From contig JASHUH010000160.1 of assembly GCA_030040115.1 (NCBI GenBank), positions 1 to 7,044 on the forward strand: 7,044 nucleotides of DNA, given 5' to 3'. The notes beneath the pieces were generated by a model, which saw only the letters and a list, made by a program, of their open reading frames with translations, made no database searches and had not been told where the DNA came from. Position numbers and translations under genes: made by a program. Shown one piece after another: positions 1 through 5,487 of this stretch. How positions within the stretch are numbered: the stretch's first letter is position 1; the number at the start of each line of letters is the position of its first letter. The stretch comes from Acidobacteriaceae bacterium (GTDB lineage: Bacteria > Acidobacteriota > Terriglobia > Terriglobales > Acidobacteriaceae).

Positions 1-69
1 ATACTCCCGCAGGTCGCGCACCTGGTCGCGCACGGGAGCATAAGCGAACTCGAGATCGTTCAATGTCAT
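1..69 (-). CDS. prfB: Peptide chain release factor 2, N-terminal fragment (partial)
   Basis: Only the first 23 codons are present, read on the minus strand from the ATG at 69-67 to the window edge. The peptide begins MTLNDLEFAYAPVRDQ and continues VRDLREY. This resembles the N-terminal helix of RF2, where E. coli has RIQDLTERSDVLRGY just before its in-frame UGA at codon 26. RF2 recognises UGA and UAA stop codons and triggers peptide release on the ribosome. The gene follows lnt on the same strand after 24 bp, so the two are probably co-transcribed. The upstream Shine-Dalgarno is poor (AAAGAG-like about 6 bases before the ATG). Identification rests on a short stretch plus my recollection that lnt and prfB are adjacent in Acidobacteriota, so it is probable rather than certain. 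Confidence 0.7.
   Translation of the reverse strand, partial: MTLNDLEFAYAPVRDQVRDLREY
4..8 (-). promoter_or_regulatory. prfB: Internal Shine-Dalgarno-like element of a presumed prfB +1 frameshift site
   Basis: On the minus strand the last visible codons read CTG CGG GAG TAT, containing GGGAG followed by TAT at the window edge. In E. coli prfB the frameshift signal is AGGGGG, TAT, then CTT TGA C. The GGGAG core sits at the equivalent distance and the same TAT codon follows. The slippery CTT TGA itself would lie immediately outside the window, so the frameshift is predicted but not seen. Confidence 0.45.
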
Positions 70-93
70 TTCTGCTCTTTTTCTGACCTGACT

Positions 94-1740
94 TTAGATG
101 GAACTTTGGGCGTGCCGTGTATTCCAAGCCCACACGACCAGCCCAAGACTCAGTATGGCACAGAGCCATGCAAACACGTCTCCGTGCTCGGTATAGAAGG
201 TGGTCTGCGCGTTGAAGCCGTACTGCGCGATGAGCGCGCCTACCTGGTGGCGCGGGATGGACTGGCGGACGCGGCCATAGGGATCGACGACGGCCGTTAT
301 GCCGTTATTGGCGTCGCGCAGCAGCCAGCGGCGGTTTTCAATGGCCCTCATGCGTGCCATGTTGAAGTGCTGCCAGGGGGCGCTGGTGTCGCCGTACCAG
401 CCATCGTCGCTGATGTTGACGAGCACCTGGGCCCCGCGGCGAGCGAACTGGCGGACCTCGTCGGCGAAGACGGCTTCATAGCAGATAAAGACTCCATAGC
501 GATGGCCGTTGAGGAGAAAAACGGCGCGCGCCTGGCCGCGCGTGAACTGGCCGACGCGGCCGGTGAGCTTGTGGGCGAAGGAGAGCAAATCCTGGAAAGG
601 GATGTACTCACCGAAGGGAACGAGGTGGATTTTGTCGTAGCGGCCGGCAAAATGGCCATCGGCGCCGATGATGATGGCGGAGTTATAGTCGCGCCAAACG
701 TTCTCTTGCGGGGAAAAATCCGTGCCTACGCCGCCCACGACGAGCGGGGCGTGGACGGTGAGGGCGATGGCGCGCATGGCTTCGGCAAAGCGCGGCTCGC
801 CTTGAATGAAGGGCGCGGGCGATTCCGGCCAGGCGACGAGATCGGGAGGGGTAGGGTTAGGCGGGCAGTCGATCCTGGCGGTGGGCGCGCCGGTTTGCGG
901 GATGCCGGCGATGTAGGCCGTGCACTGTTCCTGGGCCAGGCGGGTGAACTGGGCGATGTGCTGGTTCCAGGCGGCGCCGAACCAGCTATTGGCAGAGCCG
1001 ACGTCGAGATTGGGCTGAATGAGGACGGCGGTGGCGGTGGGCGCGGGCCGAGGCGGAGGGACAAAGACGCCGGAGAAGCCGACGATGAGCAGAAACGCGC
1101 CGCACACGGACCAGGCTAAGCGGCCGGAGAGCTTGCTCGTGGCGTGGCGGCCCAGGAGCAGGCCGGCGGCGAGGAGGGCGTTGACGGCGACGAGGACAAA
1201 GGTGAGGCCGTAGACGCCCGTCCAGGGCGCGAGCTGGTTGACGAGGGAGTTATCGACTTGGGAGTAGCCGAGCTGATCCCAGGGAACAGAGGTGATGCGG
1301 GCGGCGGCCAAGTCGAGGACCGTCCAGAGAAAGGGTGCGAAGGCGAGGGCGAGGCGGGTGGAACCGGTGGAGCGGTGAATGAAGTGGAGGCCGAGACCAA
1401 AAAGGCCGAAGTAAAGGCCGAGAACCAGGCTGAAGCCGGCCAGGAGCAGCGCCGAAACCAGGGGGGGAAGGCCGCCGTAGATCAGCATGGTGTCGTAAAT
1501 CCAGTAGCAGTTGCCGGCATACCAGAGGACACCGCAAACGTAGGCGAGGAGAAAGGCGCGGCGCAGAGGGTGGGAGTGACCGGTATTCAGCGGCGAGAGC
1601 ACGGCCCACAGAAGCGGGACCAGGGCAAACCAGGCGAAGATGCTGCGCCATGGAGGAAGCGGTCTGGCGAGTGGAAAGGGCAGCTCGAGCAGGGCGGCGG
1701 AAAGAATGGCGGCGGCCCACCGCGTCCACATCCGTGGCAT
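94..1740 (-). CDS. lnt: Apolipoprotein N-acyltransferase
   Basis: Lnt transfers an acyl chain from a phospholipid to the N-terminal cysteine of lipoproteins in the inner membrane, the last step of lipoprotein maturation. Numbered from the ATG at 1740 (548 residues, near the family norm of about 510-550), it has several N-terminal membrane spans between about residues 5 and 230, a periplasmic nitrilase-like domain (about 235-505) and a last span near 520-540. The Glu-Lys-Cys triad is visible: E306 in WPES, K370 in DKIH and C420 in FICYE. E378 in GEYIP is the second conserved glutamate. The start is uncertain. The frame stays open to an ATG at 1884 (596 residues), with further ATGs at 1863 and 1731, and none has a clear Shine-Dalgarno. 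I prefer 1740 because the hydrophobic family-like sequence begins there and everything upstream is tandem repeat. prfB follows 24 bp downstream. Confidence 0.95.
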   Translation of the reverse strand: MPRMWTRWAAAILSAALLELPFPLARPLPPWRSIFAWFALVPLLWAVLSPLNTGHSHPLRRAFLLAYVCGVLWYAGNCYWIYDTMLIYGGLPPLVSALLLAGFSLVLGLYFGLFGLGLHFIHRSTGSTRLALAFAPFLWTVLDLAAARITSVPWDQLGYSQVDNSLVNQLAPWTGVYGLTFVLVAVNALLAAGLLLGRHATSKLSGRLAWSVCGAFLLIVGFSGVFVPPPRPAPTATAVLIQPNLDVGSANSWFGAAWNQHIAQFTRLAQEQCTAYIAGIPQTGAPTARIDCPPNPTPPDLVAWPESPAPFIQGEPRFAEAMRAIALTVHAPLVVGGVGTDFSPQENVWRDYNSAIIIGADGHFAGRYDKIHLVPFGEYIPFQDLLSFAHKLTGRVGQFTRGQARAVFLLNGHRYGVFICYEAVFADEVRQFARRGAQVLVNISDDGWYGDTSAPWQHFNMARMRAIENRRWLLRDANNGITAVVDPYGRVRQSIPRHQVGALIAQYGFNAQTTFYTEHGDVFAWLCAILSLGLVVWAWNTRHAQSSI

Positions 1741-1756
1741 CGCGGTCAAAACCGTT

Positions 1757-1861
1757 GATTTCGTAGGCGAGGCTCCTGATTTCGCAGGCGAGGTTCCTGA
1801 TTGCGCAATGAAAGCCCCTGATTGCGCAGTCAAGGCCCCTGACTTCCCAGCGGACGGCTGC
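1757..1861. repeat. 21-bp tandem repeat array at the 5' end of lnt
   Basis: Five consecutive 21-bp units start at 1757, 1778, 1799, 1820 and 1841, each beginning GATT or GACT on the plus strand. The first two differ at 2 positions, units three and four at 3, and unit two differs from unit four at 5. The fifth unit is degenerate. A sixth, weakly similar copy (about 12 of 21 matching) may lie at 1736-1756. The period is seven codons and no unit holds a stop in the lnt frame, so the array reads there as repeats of the type SGALTAQ, SGAFIAQ, SGTSPAK and SGASPTK. It could therefore be a translated N-terminal extension of Lnt or an untranslated leader. The first four units carry AGGGG or AGGA, Shine-Dalgarno-like, on the lnt mRNA strand. 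Confidence 0.85.
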
Positions 1862-1957
1862 ATACAGGCTGGAGTGTATCGCATGGGCGGGGAGTGCGAG
1901 CGAGGCAGGCGGTCAGCCGGGCGATGGGGGACGCGGACCCTGCATTTGCATTCAGGC

Positions 1958-1963
1958 TACAAT
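1958..1963 (+). promoter_or_regulatory. Candidate -10 box for the small membrane protein gene
   Basis: TACAAT matches the sigma70 -10 consensus at 5 of 6 positions and lies 7 bp before the ATG at 1971. Transcription normally starts about 7 bases after the -10, which would place the first base of the mRNA at or next to that ATG and give a leaderless message. No good -35 hexamer is present at 16-18 bp spacing (the sequence there is GGACCC-like). A direct repeat TGCATT TGCATT occupies 1941-1952 between the two positions. Confidence 0.4.
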
Positions 1964-1970
1964 CGAACGC

Positions 1971-2096
1971 ATGGGACTGGCGGTCTTCTTCATGCGGGTG
2001 CTCGAGGCGATGTTTTTGGTCGGCCTAGTGGGGTCGGCGGTGGTGGTCGTGATCAGTTTTATTGAAGACAGTAGAGAGCTTTTCGGCAAAGACTAA
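1971..2096 (+). CDS. Small single-pass membrane protein, 41 residues, function unknown
   Basis: This short gene runs from ATG 1971 to TAA 2094-2096. The protein begins MGLAVFFMRVLEAMF, has one strongly hydrophobic span (about residues 13-31, ending GSAVVVVISF) and finishes with a charged tail, EDSRELFGKD. I recall similar small proteins of the MRVLE...FGKD type in Acidobacteriota, but none with a known function. No Shine-Dalgarno precedes the ATG; instead a TACAAT box sits just upstream, consistent with a leaderless mRNA. An alternative start is the Met at residue 8 (1992), which also lacks a ribosome binding site. The gene diverges from lnt and is followed, after a separate promoter, by the permease. 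The hydrophobic helix with a clean charged C-terminus is unlikely to be chance translation, but this is a judgement from composition, not from an alignment. Confidence 0.65.
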   Translation: MGLAVFFMRVLEAMFLVGLVGSAVVVVISFIEDSRELFGKD

Positions 2097-2129
2097 GCGG
2101 GTGTCGCGGAGCGGGGCGTGGGGCGAGGA

Positions 2130-2158
2130 TTGACAGTGCCGTGACGGGGAAATAGACT
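2130..2158 (+). promoter_or_regulatory. Sigma70-type promoter of the permease gene
   Basis: A perfect -35 box TTGACA at 2130-2135 is followed, after exactly 17 bp, by TAGACT at 2153-2158 (4 of 6 matches to TATAAT). The expected transcription start is near 2165. The first possible permease ATG (2175) would then have a leader of only about 9 bases, starting with AGGG. Confidence 0.65.
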
Positions 2159-2174
2159 CAGCCCAGGGCGTGCG

Positions 2175-4592
2175 ATGATAGTGCGCCCACGAGTTTATTT
2201 GGCCGGCCGCCGCGCCGGCATTCTTGCGATGGCCTCTACTCGCACGACCGTAGTCCCTCCACCCAACCGGGTACGGCTCATCGTGGCATCGTCGGTGATG
2301 CTCACGTTCATCTCCTTCTGGCGGGCGGCAGCCGTCGTTCTCAATGACCTGGGATCTTCAGCGTTTTATGCCGGCGGCATCGCCGAGCAGGCCATCGGCG
2401 CGTCCGCGCCGTGGTTCATCCTGGCCATTATGCTGTTCAGCTTCGCGGTGCGCGCGGTGTACGTCGAGAGCTGTTCGATGTTCACGCGCGGCGGCGTGTA
2501 CCGCGTGGTGAAAGAGGCGCTCGGGGGCACGTTCGCCAAGGTCAGTGTCTCGGCGCTGATGTTCGACTATATCCTCACCGGCCCCATCTCGGGCGTTTCG
2601 GCCGGACAATACATTACCGGCTTGCTCAACGAGCTGATGGTGACCGCCAACAAACACCAACTGCTTCCCCCGGCGCTGGTAGCGGGAGGCCACGCCTTCC
2701 AGTTCGACGTGAACTACACCTCAGCTCTGTTCGCGGCCGTGGTCACGATTTACTACTGGTGGCAAAACATCCGAGGGATCGAAGAGTCCAGCGACAAGGC
2801 CCTGCGCGTGATGGAGGTAACCACTTTGATGGTGGTGATTCTGTTCGTGTGGGGCTTCTACTCGATTTACGTACAGGGCGTTCACCTGCCGCCCGCCCCG
2901 ACGCCCGCAAACCTGCACTTCAGCAATGACGCCCTCGGGTTCCTCAAAGGAGCGGGGCTTCCCATTTTCGGTCTTTTCGGAATCATCATGGCCTTCGGGC
3001 ATTCAATCCTGGCCATGAGCGGCGAAGAGACGCTGGCGCAGGTGAACCGGGAGATCCAGCATCCCAAGCTCAAGAACCTGAAGCGCGCGGCCATCATCAT
3101 CGCAATTTACAGCCTGCTGTTTACGGGCGGGGCCACGCTGCTGGCTTCGATGTTGATTCCCACCGGGCCGCGCACTCACATTTACCAGAACAACCTGATC
3201 GCCGGCCTGGCGATGTACATGGTAGGACCGCTTTTCCTGCGCATCGCATTCCGGATTTTCGTGGTGTTTGTGGGCTTCCTGATTCTCTCCGGCGCCATCA
3301 ACGCCTCGATTATCGGCGCCGGCGGGGTGCTGATGCGTGTGGCCGAAGACGGCGTGCTCACCGATTGGTTCCGCAGGCCGCACAGGAAGTACGGCACCAG
3401 CTACCGGATCCTCAACCTGGTCTTCGCGCTCCAGATGATCACCATTGTGGCCAGCCGGGGCAACGTCATCATGTTGGGCGAGGCATATGCATTCGGCGTA
3501 ATCTGGTCATTCACTTTCAACAACCTGGCCATGTTGGTGCTGCGCTGGAAGTACCACGGGGAGCGCGGTTGGAAGACGCCGCCGAATATCCGCATCGGAA
3601 ATACCGAGATCCCGGTGGGCCTGATTTCGGTGTTTATGGTGCTGTTGAGCACGGCGACCGTCAACTTGTTCACCAAATCGGTTGCCACGATCAGCGGAGT
3701 GAGTTTTACCGCGGGTTTTTTCATCATCTTCGCCATTTCCGAGCGGCAGAACCTGCGGCGGCACGCAATGACCGCGCGGCAAATGAAGGATCACTTTCAA
3801 CTGGAGCACCAGGACATCATCAGCCGGGAATCGGCAGCCATTCGTCCGGGCGGCATTATGGTGACCATGCGCGATGTGAGCAATCCGGTGGCGCTGAAAT
3901 GGACGCTGGCGCGCACCAGCACCGATGATCGCGATGTGGTGGTGATCAGCGTGCGGCTGATGGGTGTGGGCGGACCGGAGTATTTGAGCGCCGAGCAGCA
4001 AAGCTTCAGCGAGCACGAGCAGATGGTCTTCACGAAGGCGGTGGCGGTGGCCGAAAGCTTCGGCAAAAAAGTCTCGCTGCTGGTGGTTCCGGCCGGAGAC
4101 GTGTTTGCCGCGCTGGTGCAGACGGCGAACGCGCTGGAAGTGGAATCGGTAGTGGCCGGCGCCTCGAATTCCATGAGCGCCGAGGAACAGGCCTACCACA
4201 TGGGGCAGGCGTGGGAAGCGCTGCCCGGGACCAAGCGCCAGTTCAACTTCTGCGTGGTCGGCGAGCATGGCGACGTAAAGGTGTTTTACATGGGGCCCCA
4301 CGCGCCGGCGCTCAGCCCCGATGACGTGCAGCTCGTACACCGGCTATGGCTGAACATGCGCCGCGATCCGAGCGTGCAGGACCTGCATCACAGCGACATC
4401 ATCACCTATGCGCTGACGCGGCTGGCCGGCCAGTACGCCCGGGAAAAGGGAGAAGTCCTTCGCGATTTGCGTAACCTGCACGCCAGCTCGATCCCCCCAA
4501 GTTCGTCGTCCGGAAGTCAGGATCGCGGGGGAGTGCCAACGATTTCCGCGGGGCCGGGCCGGGCCGCGCATTCAGCCGAGCCGAAACGCTAA
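2175..4592 (+). CDS. APC-superfamily permease with C-terminal universal stress protein-like domain
   Basis: This is a predicted inner-membrane amino acid/polyamine-type permease of 805 residues, much longer than the usual 450-500. About twelve hydrophobic segments run from residue 35 to 521. Family signatures are GGVYRVVKEALGG (106-118), which matches the GGxY helix region, and SGEETLAQVNREIQHP (282-297), the usual motif after the sixth span. The cytoplasmic part (about 558-697) has the alternating strand/helix pattern of a USP domain, including VVVISVRL and KKVSLLVVPAG. The nucleotide loop is altered to GASNSMSAEEQ (662-672). A helical segment with HHSDIITYALTRLA (738-751) and a low-complexity Ser/Pro/Gly tail follow. 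The substrate cannot be told. ATG 2175 is preceded by AGGG at 6 bp; ATG 2229 (MASTRTT) is the alternative and has no Shine-Dalgarno. The gene converges on the UPF0173 gene with an 11-bp gap. Confidence 0.9.
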   Translation: MIVRPRVYLAGRRAGILAMASTRTTVVPPPNRVRLIVASSVMLTFISFWRAAAVVLNDLGSSAFYAGGIAEQAIGASAPWFILAIMLFSFAVRAVYVESCSMFTRGGVYRVVKEALGGTFAKVSVSALMFDYILTGPISGVSAGQYITGLLNELMVTANKHQLLPPALVAGGHAFQFDVNYTSALFAAVVTIYYWWQNIRGIEESSDKALRVMEVTTLMVVILFVWGFYSIYVQGVHLPPAPTPANLHFSNDALGFLKGAGLPIFGLFGIIMAFGHSILAMSGEETLAQVNREIQHPKLKNLKRAAIIIAIYSLLFTGGATLLASMLIPTGPRTHIYQNNLIAGLAMYMVGPLFLRIAFRIFVVFVGFLILSGAINASIIGAGGVLMRVAEDGVLTDWFRRPHRKYGTSYRILNLVFALQMITIVASRGNVIMLGEAYAFGVIWSFTFNNLAMLVLRWKYHGERGWKTPPNIRIGNTEIPVGLISVFMVLLSTATVNLFTKSVATISGVSFTAGFFIIFAISERQNLRRHAMTARQMKDHFQLEHQDIISRESAAIRPGGIMVTMRDVSNPVALKWTLARTSTDDRDVVVISVRLMGVGGPEYLSAEQQSFSEHEQMVFTKAVAVAESFGKKVSLLVVPAGDVFAALVQTANALEVESVVAGASNSMSAEEQAYHMGQAWEALPGTKRQFNFCVVGEHGDVKVFYMGPHAPALSPDDVQLVHRLWLNMRRDPSVQDLHHSDIITYALTRLAGQYAREKGEVLRDLRNLHASSIPPSSSSGSQDRGGVPTISAGPGRAAHSAEPKR
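4551..4565. repeat. GGGCC triplicate near the permease 3' end
   Basis: Three perfect copies of GGGCC lie within the last 15 codons of the permease. CGCGG at 4547-4551 can pair with CCGCG at 4564-4568, so the RNA may form a strong GC hairpin. No T-tract follows on either strand, so it is not an intrinsic terminator of standard form. It encodes part of the unconserved tail (GPGRAA). Confidence 0.6.
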
Positions 4593-4603
4593 GGCCATTT
4601 CCG

Positions 4604-5314
4604 TTACGCGAGATACGATTCGCCGGGCTTCCATTGGACAACCTGAACCCCGGAGCCGGTGAGGGCGGCGAGCTGTTCCGGCGTACCGGTGAGGGGCGGA
4701 AAGGTGCCGAAGTGAATGGGAAGAACCACCTCAGGACCCAGCAAGCGCACGGCAAGGGCCGCTTCACCTGGCCCCATGGTGTAAAAGCCGCCGATCGGGA
4801 GCATGGCAACCTTGGGATGGTAGAGTTCGCGGATCAGGCTCATGTCGCCGAAGACGTTGGTGTCGCCGGCGTGGTAGAGCACAGGGCCCTCGGCGATGCT
4901 CAGCACGAAACCGGTGGCCACGCCCACATAATGGACGCCCTGGTCATCCTGGGCGGCCGCTGAGTGTTTGGATTCGACCATGGTGGCGGCCACATCGCGC
5001 AGTTGGACGGTCCCGCCGAGGTTCATGCCAATGGTTTCGGGAATTCCCTGACGGCCAATGTAATCGGCGAGCTCATAGATCGCTACGACCGTCGAGCCAT
5101 GTTTGCGAGCCACCGGAACCGCATCGGAGATATGGTCGAAGTGGCCGTGGCTGAGCAGGATGTAATCGATTTTGGCGGGCAGGCGGAAGTCTTTGGGGAA
5201 TTTGGGATTCTGGGCGATAAACGGATCGATGAGAATGTTTGCGCCCTGGGCGGTTTCGAGCAGGACGGTGGCGTGGCCCAGCCAGGTGACGCGGGTTGCT
5301 TTTGCTGCAGACAT
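4604..5314 (-). CDS. UPF0173-family metal-dependent hydrolase (metallo-beta-lactamase fold)
   Basis: This is a soluble cytoplasmic protein of 236 residues, close to the family's usual 220-240, with no signal peptide. Numbered from the ATG at 5314, the metal-binding HxHxDH motif is H56, H58, D60 and H61 in SHGHFDH. The other expected ligands are H117 (VESKHSA), D151 (YHAGDTN) and H201 (PIHFGTF). The opening TWLGHATVLLET, the IDPFIAQNP strand and MLPIGGFYTMGPGEA are typical of this UlaG-like group, whose physiological substrate is generally unknown. An in-frame TTG at 5317 would add one residue, but GGAGG sits 6 bases before the ATG, so the ATG is chosen. The gene is transcribed divergently from the radical SAM gene and converges on the permease. 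Confidence 0.93.
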   Translation of the reverse strand: MSAAKATRVTWLGHATVLLETAQGANILIDPFIAQNPKFPKDFRLPAKIDYILLSHGHFDHISDAVPVARKHGSTVVAIYELADYIGRQGIPETIGMNLGGTVQLRDVAATMVESKHSAAAQDDQGVHYVGVATGFVLSIAEGPVLYHAGDTNVFGDMSLIRELYHPKVAMLPIGGFYTMGPGEAALAVRLLGPEVVLPIHFGTFPPLTGTPEQLAALTGSGVQVVQWKPGESYLA

Positions 5315-5320
5315 CAATTA

Positions 5321-5325
5321 CCTCC
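5321..5325 (-). promoter_or_regulatory. Shine-Dalgarno of the UPF0173 hydrolase
   Basis: GGAGG on the minus strand lies 6 bases before the ATG at 5314 and only 3 before the in-frame TTG at 5317. It therefore fixes the ATG as the start. It is the only strong ribosome binding site I see in the window; the other genes have weak or no Shine-Dalgarno sequences. Confidence 0.85.
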
Positions 5326-5441
5326 GGGGGCGATGGGAATATTCGCGGATGGGTGTGCTGTTCGGGGAACGGCGTGCAATTTTGTCTTAAGACTTCCTTT
5401 TCAGGAGTTGCGCGCCCACACGCCTCCTTGAGAACTACCGC

Positions 5442-5470
5442 TTGACGGCGCTCCAAGGCAAGCGTAAGCT
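5442..5470 (+). promoter_or_regulatory. Candidate promoter of the radical SAM gene
   Basis: TTGACG at 5442-5447 (5 of 6 to the -35 consensus) is followed after 17 bp by TAAGCT at 5465-5470 (3 of 6 to the -10). It lies in the 173-bp region between two divergent genes. Transcription would begin near 5478, about 10 bases before the ATG at 5488. The -10 is weak, so this is tentative. I see no clear promoter for the hydrolase on the opposite strand of this region. Confidence 0.4.
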
Positions 5471-5487
5471 CTGCGGTAGGCGAATAT

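Noticed and set aside
106..1119. Long plus-strand open frame of 337 codons opposite lnt
   Set aside because: The opposite frame carries the full Lnt domain and its Glu-Lys-Cys catalytic residues. This one has low-complexity Gly/Asp/Glu/Arg-rich composition typical of an antisense shadow in GC-rich DNA.
1800..1809. Palindrome ATTGCGCAAT as a possible operator
   Set aside because: It lies within one repeat unit and the symmetry is lost in the other units, so it is most likely a by-product of repeat drift.
1757..1861. CRISPR array
   Set aside because: The repeats are directly adjacent with no spacers, a 21-bp period and a protein-compatible frame, and there is no cas gene nearby.
1640..2065. 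Plus-strand open frame of 141 codons across the repeat block
   Set aside because: It overlaps the lnt 5' end and runs out of frame through the small membrane protein gene. The sequence shows no domain, and its open length comes from the 21-bp repeats and GC bias.
3507..4340. Minus-strand open frame of 277 codons inside the permease
   Set aside because: It is His/Arg-rich, without any recognisable motif, and fully opposite the well-supported permease and USP-like domain.
4547..4568. GC-rich hairpin as an intrinsic terminator of the permease
   Set aside because: It lies inside the coding sequence and has no following T-tract.
5315..5317. TTG as the start of the UPF0173 hydrolase
   Set aside because: GGAGG is only 3 bases from the TTG but 6 from the following ATG at 5314, so the ATG is the better start.
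5384..5393. Palindrome GTCTTAAGAC in the divergent intergenic region as an operator
   Set aside because: It is a single 10-bp site that does not extend on either side and has no second copy. A chance occurrence cannot be excluded.
4964..5431. Plus-strand open frame of 155 codons over the UPF0173 gene start
   Set aside because: The minus strand here encodes the HxHxDH metal site. This frame has no ribosome binding site and no family features.
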